A stretch of DNA of 56,004 nt from Mastigamoeba balamuthi (taxonomy: Eukaryota > Evosea > Mastigamoebida > Mastigamoebidae): NCBI GenBank assembly GCA_902651635.1, contig CACRSC010000016.1:272302-328305 (forward strand), written 5' to 3'. Position numbers and translations under genes: made by a program. Shown one piece after another: positions 50,769 to 56,004 of this stretch; within the stretch, counting starts at the first letter, position 1; every line of letters begins with the position of its first letter. The notes under the pieces are model-generated. The model saw only the letters and a program-made list of their open reading frames with translations. It was not told where the DNA came from and did not search any database.

Positions 50769-51318
50769 TTGAGATTCATTAGCATTGAGAAAGGACTCCG
50801 CTTCATGGGCCTCACTGAAAGCACACAGAGGAGCCGCCTCGATGGACCCCACTGGCCCGTGTGGGTCCATGACACAAATAAAGTAGGTGACGCCTTCGTT
50901 ACGACTGCGCGGTGCGATGGCAGCACCTACTTTGTGGTGGACATAGCTGGAGAGAGTTCAGGCACGAGGCTGTGCGGAATTCTCTTCTCATTCGGCCCCC
51001 AGGGCAGCGTGGTCTTCCAGATTCTCGTAGGCACCACCCTCCAACTCCTTCCCTCTACTGCTTTCCTCTGGTGTCTGACGAAACAAGTCTGCCCCAATGA
51101 GCGACTTCATAACAGTCACGCATGTCGGTAAGGTCGACTCTAGTGTTGGCATTCGTCGTCTGCCCATCAGTACGCAATTGAAAGATAACAGAATCTCATT
51201 TTTTGTAGCTTTGGCCGAAGCCATATACAGCATCAGAGACAGCCACCCAGAGACCATTAGCCCAGAACAACTACTCCGTGAAACCCTGGCACATTTCAAC
51301 CTTAAAAGGATCGACTGA
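50769..51318 (+). CDS. Hypothetical protein, probably two exons
   Basis: Frame one (50769 onwards) gives FMGLTESTQRSRLDGPHWPV, then STYFVVDIAGESSGTRLCGI. Frame two (to TGA 51316-51318) gives THVGKVDSSVGIRRLPISTQ, then FFVALAEAIYSIRDSHPETI and LLRETLAHFNLKRID. Both read like natural protein, and a GTAGGC donor near 51030 with an ATAACAG acceptor before 51118 might join them, though the phase was not settled. The start is uncertain. No domain is recognised, and base composition is lower in GC than that of neighbours. Confidence 0.35.
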
Positions 51319-51615
51319 ATGACATCTTGCATCATTCAAATGCTAAGCACAAAATAGTCCGTCAACGTTTTCATTACAGGGCTTCATACGAAGTGCTGTT
51401 TGTTGCGACAACTCAAGATTCCAGATGCTATCCAGTGACATTTGCCACTGCAAACGGAAATGAAGAACCGCCACCAGCAGAACAGCATTCGATAGAACCA
51501 CGAATACGCGATATCTCTTCATTGCTGCAACGCTGTCCCCTCTGTTTTTTTAAAACACCACACTTGCAAGAGTACCAAAGGGCAAAAATCACCAGGAGGG
51601 TTGAGTGCCAAGCCG

Positions 51616-51710
51616 ATGAACACCAAGCAGCAGCTGACTGTGGTCCTGGCTGTCATGGCCATCATTACTCAGGCGACGAATACTGTTTGCGAATGCGTCC
51701 AAGTGAATTA
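51616..51710 (+). CDS. Possible signal-peptide exon of a small secreted protein
   Basis: ATG 51616 opens MNTKQQLTVVLAVMAIITQA followed by TNTVCECVQVN and a stop, a textbook signal peptide with a cleavage site. In the fibro-slime gene the first exon also ends just after the signal peptide, so a donor such as GTCCAAGTG here may lead to a downstream exon I could not identify. The spacer 51319-52172 shows no other supported gene; a 111-codon minus frame at 51724-52059 is not convincing. Confidence 0.3.
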
Positions 51711-52172
51711 ATACTCGGAAAAATCAAAGGCGTTGTACCTTTCGGCGTTTCTTTGGGGTCTCAACTCTTTGTTTGGTGTGGCCATCGTGGTACTCATCTT
51801 TCACAATGACGGGACGTTCCACGTTCGCCCCCCCTTTACTAAGACCACACGCATTTGACACAGGGCAGCTGGAAAACTCCCAATTTGGAGGCTCGCACCG
51901 CATCCGGCAAGCGCCCTCATAGACAGGGATCACCCGGGCTGCAGGAGTGTCCAATGCTGCGCAGGGCCTCAGCCCTTCGCAGTTGGGCATAACCTCTCTG
52001 CGACGCCAACGGAATGTAATAAACACAGGAATCCAGAGGGAATCCGCCGCTGGTGGCATTCAGCACTAGCAGCTCCCCTCGCAGAGACTCAGGCAGCAAC
52101 ACACCAAACTAATTCCTCCCAAGAGGTTTGCTGTTGCGTCGCTATTGCTGCCGTTGGTGCGGGCGGTGGTGC

Positions 52173-55100
52173 TCAGTAGAGGCCAGCCTCGCGCTTGAGG
52201 CTCTCCTGCTGCCACTTTTTGAGCCTGAAGAACGAGGCCATGTCCGTCTTGAACGCCCGGGGGAAGTCGTCCTCGGCCAGGTACTCCTCCAGCCGCGTGG
52301 GGTCCACGCCCTCGGGCAGCGTCTCCGCCAGCAGCTCCTCGTACGCGTACCCGCGCTTGTTGTACTCGCGGATGACGCTCTCCACCGCCACCCCCTCGCG
52401 CTCCTCCGTCGTCTCCCCGCGCGGCAGCCGCAGCCGCGTCTCGCCCCACGCCTGGAACGCCGCCCTGAACGCCGCGGGCTCGTGGAACGGCTGCACCAGC
52501 AGCACGGGCGCGCCCTCCCAGTGCCCCGCCCTCGCGTAGGCCCGCGCGGCCTCGAGCGCCACGCGCTTCTCCCTGCCCGAGGCCTTGGGGCCCACCCAGA
52601 CCCACACAGCGTGCCACGCGTCCACCACGCAGGCCCCGTGCTCCCCCAGGTCGTCCTGGCACGCCTGCCGCTCCCGCGCGATCCGCACGGCCCCGCTGCC
52701 CTGCGAGCACGCGAACACCCGCGGCGTGTGCGCCGTCCGCTGCGCCCGCGGGTCGTCGCCCGGCGCGCGGTCGGGCGAGTAGTACCAGCCCACGCCGCCC
52801 AGGGCCTCCCAGAACGCGGCGCTCTCGGCGCCCTCGGCCACCTCGACGACGGCGCCGGCCAGCGCCTCCCCGGCGACCGTCCTGGCCGCGCTGGCCGCCA
52901 CGCCGCGCTCGTGCTCGTTGCTGTAGCGCCCGTGCCAGACGTAGACGGCCGCGGCTGTCTTGGCCACGAAGCTGTGGAACGAGTGCAGCGACCCCACGGC
53001 CTGCGGGTGCGCGCGTCGCTCTGTCAGTCTCTGCGGTCTTCAGGCCATGGGGGCACGGGGCACGTGCGTTCTGCGTCTCCACGGCCCTGCAGTGCAGCAG
53101 CGAGTCGCCCCGGACGTCGTAGAGCGCGCTGCTCTCCTTCGAGTAGTTGGCGAGCTTCCCCTGTTGGCCCCCGGCCCAGTGGAAGAGGAGGTCAGCAGCG
53201 GCACGTGACAGCGTGACAGAGGGGCAGAAGGGCAGAGGGGCAGGCGGACAGCGTGGATGACGTAGCGGCCGCGGAAGACCTTGAGGAAGTGCTCCGTCTC
53301 CTTGTACTGCACGATCCTGATCTGCAGCGGCTCCACCTTGTCGCCGCCCTTGATCTCCGCCGCCTTGCCCGCCGTCAGGAACGCGCTCGTCCCCTTCTCG
53401 TTCTGCCGTCCGTTGGCCAGCGCGGTGTGAGTGGCGGCCATCGCAGGTGCCGCTGAGGGCCGGCGGGGGCACGCACGATGGTGCTGTCGCGGCCCTGCCA
53501 GAAGTAGACGATGTGGTAGTCCCTGTTGCGCGTGTACGTGTACGCCATGACGTACGACTCGCCGCTCCAGAACTGCCCGTAGAGCTCCTGCGGGTACTCG
53601 ACCAGCTCGTACTCGCCGATCTTCCACACGCGCAGCGTCCCCGTCCCGTCGTCCTCGATCGTCCTGCCCGCCGCGGCGGCCGAGGCGGAGGCTGCCGCGT
53701 CCCTCTGCTCCCTCTGCTCGCCCTCGGCCGCCGCCGGCGCCGCCTCCTCGGCCTCGTACTCGTGCAGCGCCTCGGCCTGCATGGCGGCCACGAGCTCGCC
53801 GACGCTCTTCTGCGGCGTGGCAGAGGCCACGTTGCCCGTGAGCTCCATCATGCCGTTGATCGGCAGCATCCCCGGGAACCCGCAGAACTTCTCCTTCATG
53901 ATCATGGGCTCCGCGCCCTGCAGCACCCGCATCACGTACGCCCACGCCTTGCGCCCCTCCTGCGCCCTCAGTTTCTGCGCCGCACGCACGCGTCAGCCCC
54001 AGCCCCCCAGCCCCCCAGCCCCCTCGCGGCGCTCACCTTGGCGACGAGCATGGCGAGCTTGCGCTGGTCGGCGTCGGCGCACTTGCCGACCCAGACGTAG
54101 AGCTCGGCGCCGGCGTCGACGACGTAGGCCATGTTGGCGTGCAGCAGGTCCTTGGACGGCAGCTGCGCGTCGGTCGTCTCGCAGACCACGGCGACGGCCC
54201 TCTTGCGCGCGCCCAGCGGGCACACGCGGTACACGCGCATCGGCGTGTCGGCCGCGTCCTGCTCGGCCGCGCTGGCGTGCTGCACCTGCTGCGCGCGGTC
54301 CCCGGGCAGCCGCGACCAGAACTCGGCGTTGTTGTCCGACACGCCCTGGTCTGCCGTCGCCAGGGCCCTGTCAGCGGCAGCGAGGCGGGGGAAAGGGGAC
54401 TGCGGGGGGCACGAGCGCACCGATGACGACGACCTCGGACCTGCAGGAGCGGTCCTTGACGCGGATCCTCTGGGCGAGGTCAAAGGCCTTGGCCTTGGCG
54501 ATCCTCGTGGCCTTGCTCCCGTTCCACACAAACTGCTTGGCCCCGATGTCCAGCACAAACGCGTTGCTAGGGTTCAGCCTCGACGCCGCCACCTCCGTCT
54601 GCACGCAGCGACGGGCAATCCCAAGGCGTCAGGGCAGAGGGAGAGAGGGAGAGAGGGAGGGAGGAAGAGATAGTGTGTGAGAGCGTGTGAGCGTTTGACA
54701 GTGTACGAGAGCGCTCGAGAGTGTGAGAGAGCGGTGAGAGTATGAGAGTGTGAGAGTGAGAGCGTTAGAGTGTGGGAGTGTGAGAGTGTGAGAGTAGAAG
54801 GGAGAGAGGGACCTGAAGAGCAGTGGCCCGAGGTAGCGAGACAGCGAAAAACAGGGACAGAGACGGAGAGACGCGATGGGGGCAGCGGGGTGGCTACGCA
54901 CGACCCAGGCGCGCAGCTTGCGCTTGCCCACGATCTGGATGAGCATGTGCGTGGCGCCGCGGTCGACGTCGCCGATGTCGAGCACGCCAGAGGACTCGGC
55001 GACCATCGCGTCCTCGTCGTAGTTCTGCGGGATCCCCAGCGACGCCACAATGTCCACCGAGCCCCTGCGCTTCTCCTCGAGCCCCCTGGCCAGCGCCCCC

Positions 55101-56004
55101 CTCGCCTCCGCGCTGCACGGCGGGGCTGTCAGCGGCGGTGCCCGCGGGGCTGGCGACGCACTCCCTGGCCCGGAACACGATCTGCTCGCCGCCTGCCAGC
55201 GCGCACACGACGTCCGTCTCGGAGCCCTCGGCTGCGGCGACCGAGAGGACGGCCTCGAGCGGCACCCTGCGCAGGGGCGTCGAGGCCACGCGGGCCTCGA
55301 AGACGAAGATCTCGTCCGAGTGCGCGGCGATGAAGGCCGGCTGGAACTCGCCGCCCGCGGCGCCCTGCGCCCAGAGGACGTCGCTCTCGAAGCGGGCCTC
55401 CTCCTCGGCGAGCAGGTCCTCCAGCGGGAAGTCGGGCTGCTCGTCGTCGCCCGCGCGGAAGCTCTGGCGGTCCCTGCGCCGCAGGACCGGGCTGGGCGAC
55501 GGGCACGGCGACGACGAGCGCGAGAGGATCCGCTCCAGGGGGTCCGCGCAGCGCACCGACTTGAGGGCCACGACCCACTTGTCCCGCTCCTCCGCGTTGG
55601 CCGCGATCAGGTGGAAGATCATCACGGGCGTCCTGCCGGCCAGCGCGTCAGCGGGTCAGCGAGGGCGGGGAGGGCTGTGGGAGGGCCCTGGCGCAGAGGA
55701 GGGGGGCTGACGAGATCTGGAAGTAGCATCCGCGGTTGGCCCCGTCGTAGGTGAAGTCCGTGCCGTCGAGGAACGCGTCGTCCTTGGAGACCGAGATGAC
55801 CTTGTCCACGTGGCACTACGCGCACCGCGTGTGTGTCGTGTGTGCGTCACCGACGGCGCGCAGCAGGGCAGGCGCAGGCGCAGAGGGCAGGCAGGCGCAC
55901 CACTTCCGTCGGAGTCCCCACGGGCCTGTCTTCCGCGGCCTCTGCGTCCAGCGGCTGGCCTGCGCACGCGAATCCACGCCCAGGAGTGAGTCCGCGAGGG
56001 CACA
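52173..56004 (-). CDS. Villidin-like PH-gelsolin-villin headpiece protein, 5' end cut by window edge
   Basis: At least ten exons; the gene continues past the right edge. In protein order: an edge exon (QPLDAEAAEDRPVGTPTEV), a PH domain (DKVISVSKDDAFL, GANRGCYFQIS|TPVMIFHLIAANAEERDKWV), a linker, an exon with LGIPQNYDEDAMVAES, then gelsolin-like segments (NAFVLDIGAKQFVWNGSKAT, AYVVDAGAELYVWVGKCADA, KIGEYELVEYPQELYGQFWS, DYHIVYFWQGRDSTI, FVAKTAAAVYVWHGRYSNEH, CVVDAWHAVWVWVGPKASGR) and a C-terminal headpiece (GYAYEELLAETLPEGVDPTR, EEYLAEDDFPRAF, KKWQQESLKREAGLY-stop). The headpiece predicts F-actin binding, the gelsolin segments calcium-dependent actin contacts, and the PH domain membrane recruitment. 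Dictyostelium villidin has the same order. Most donors here are GTGCGT or GTGCGC. Confidence 0.88.

Noticed and set aside
51724-52059. 111-codon minus-strand ORF
   Set aside because: No domain, no signal peptide and a mixed codon pattern; it overlaps spacer sequence only.
1-56004. CRISPR array or bacterial operon structure
   Set aside because: No regularly spaced direct repeats; genes contain introns and encode eukaryotic families.

Overview
The window reads as nuclear DNA from a GC-rich, free-living protist. Genes sit on both strands, are broken by short introns, use strongly G/C-ending codons, and have eukaryotic products (importin-alpha, a TOM1/THH1-type seven-helix protein, a METTL25-type methyltransferase, a gelsolin/villin protein, calponin, a fibro-slime protein). 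The fibro-slime protein and the PH-gelsolin-villin headpiece protein point towards an amoebozoan (Dictyostelium has both types), but this lineage call is inference and I cannot name a species. One unresolved base (13252) marks a draft assembly.

Layout. 1-2917: a gene cut by the left edge and a Crinkler-type kinase-like gene. 2918-3959: spacer with a short coding remnant and copy A of a dispersed repeat. 3960-6204: a GH20 hexosaminidase. 6660-8880: an AT-rich block without genes. 9245-17978: a dense run of importin-alpha, a CX5R phosphatase, a tRNA, a Sel1-repeat protein and a polytopic lipase. 17979-31742: gene-poor, with a small secreted protein, an acidic possibly DH-type protein with two decayed relatives, a small anchored protein, a hairpin-rich possible RNA locus, a poorly resolved gene, and repeat copies B and C. 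31743-35418: a divergent pair, TOM1-like and METTL25-like. 35419-38764: a decayed paralogue and a probably broken Crinkler-type NTPase/nuclease gene. 39032-46464: an HNH protein, a papain-family protease, a prenylated calponin with tandem repeats and a fibro-slime protein. 47627-49707: a complete piggyBac-like element. 50177-52172: a tandem duplication, a prenyltransferase relic and weak ORFs. 52173-56004: a villidin-like protein cut by the right edge.

These genes do not form one pathway. The common threads are architectural. Introns are short, with candidates of 22-26 nt, and several use a GC donor, often GCACGC. Introns and spacers share a quasi-palindromic GAATCTC/GAGATTC motif. Two copies of a dispersed repeat differ by inversion of a 50-bp core bounded by short inverted repeats. 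Exon boundaries were worked out by hand from splice dinucleotides, reading phase and family resemblance; where I say the phases close, exon lengths sum to a multiple of three. No computation or database search was run, and GC statements are by eye.
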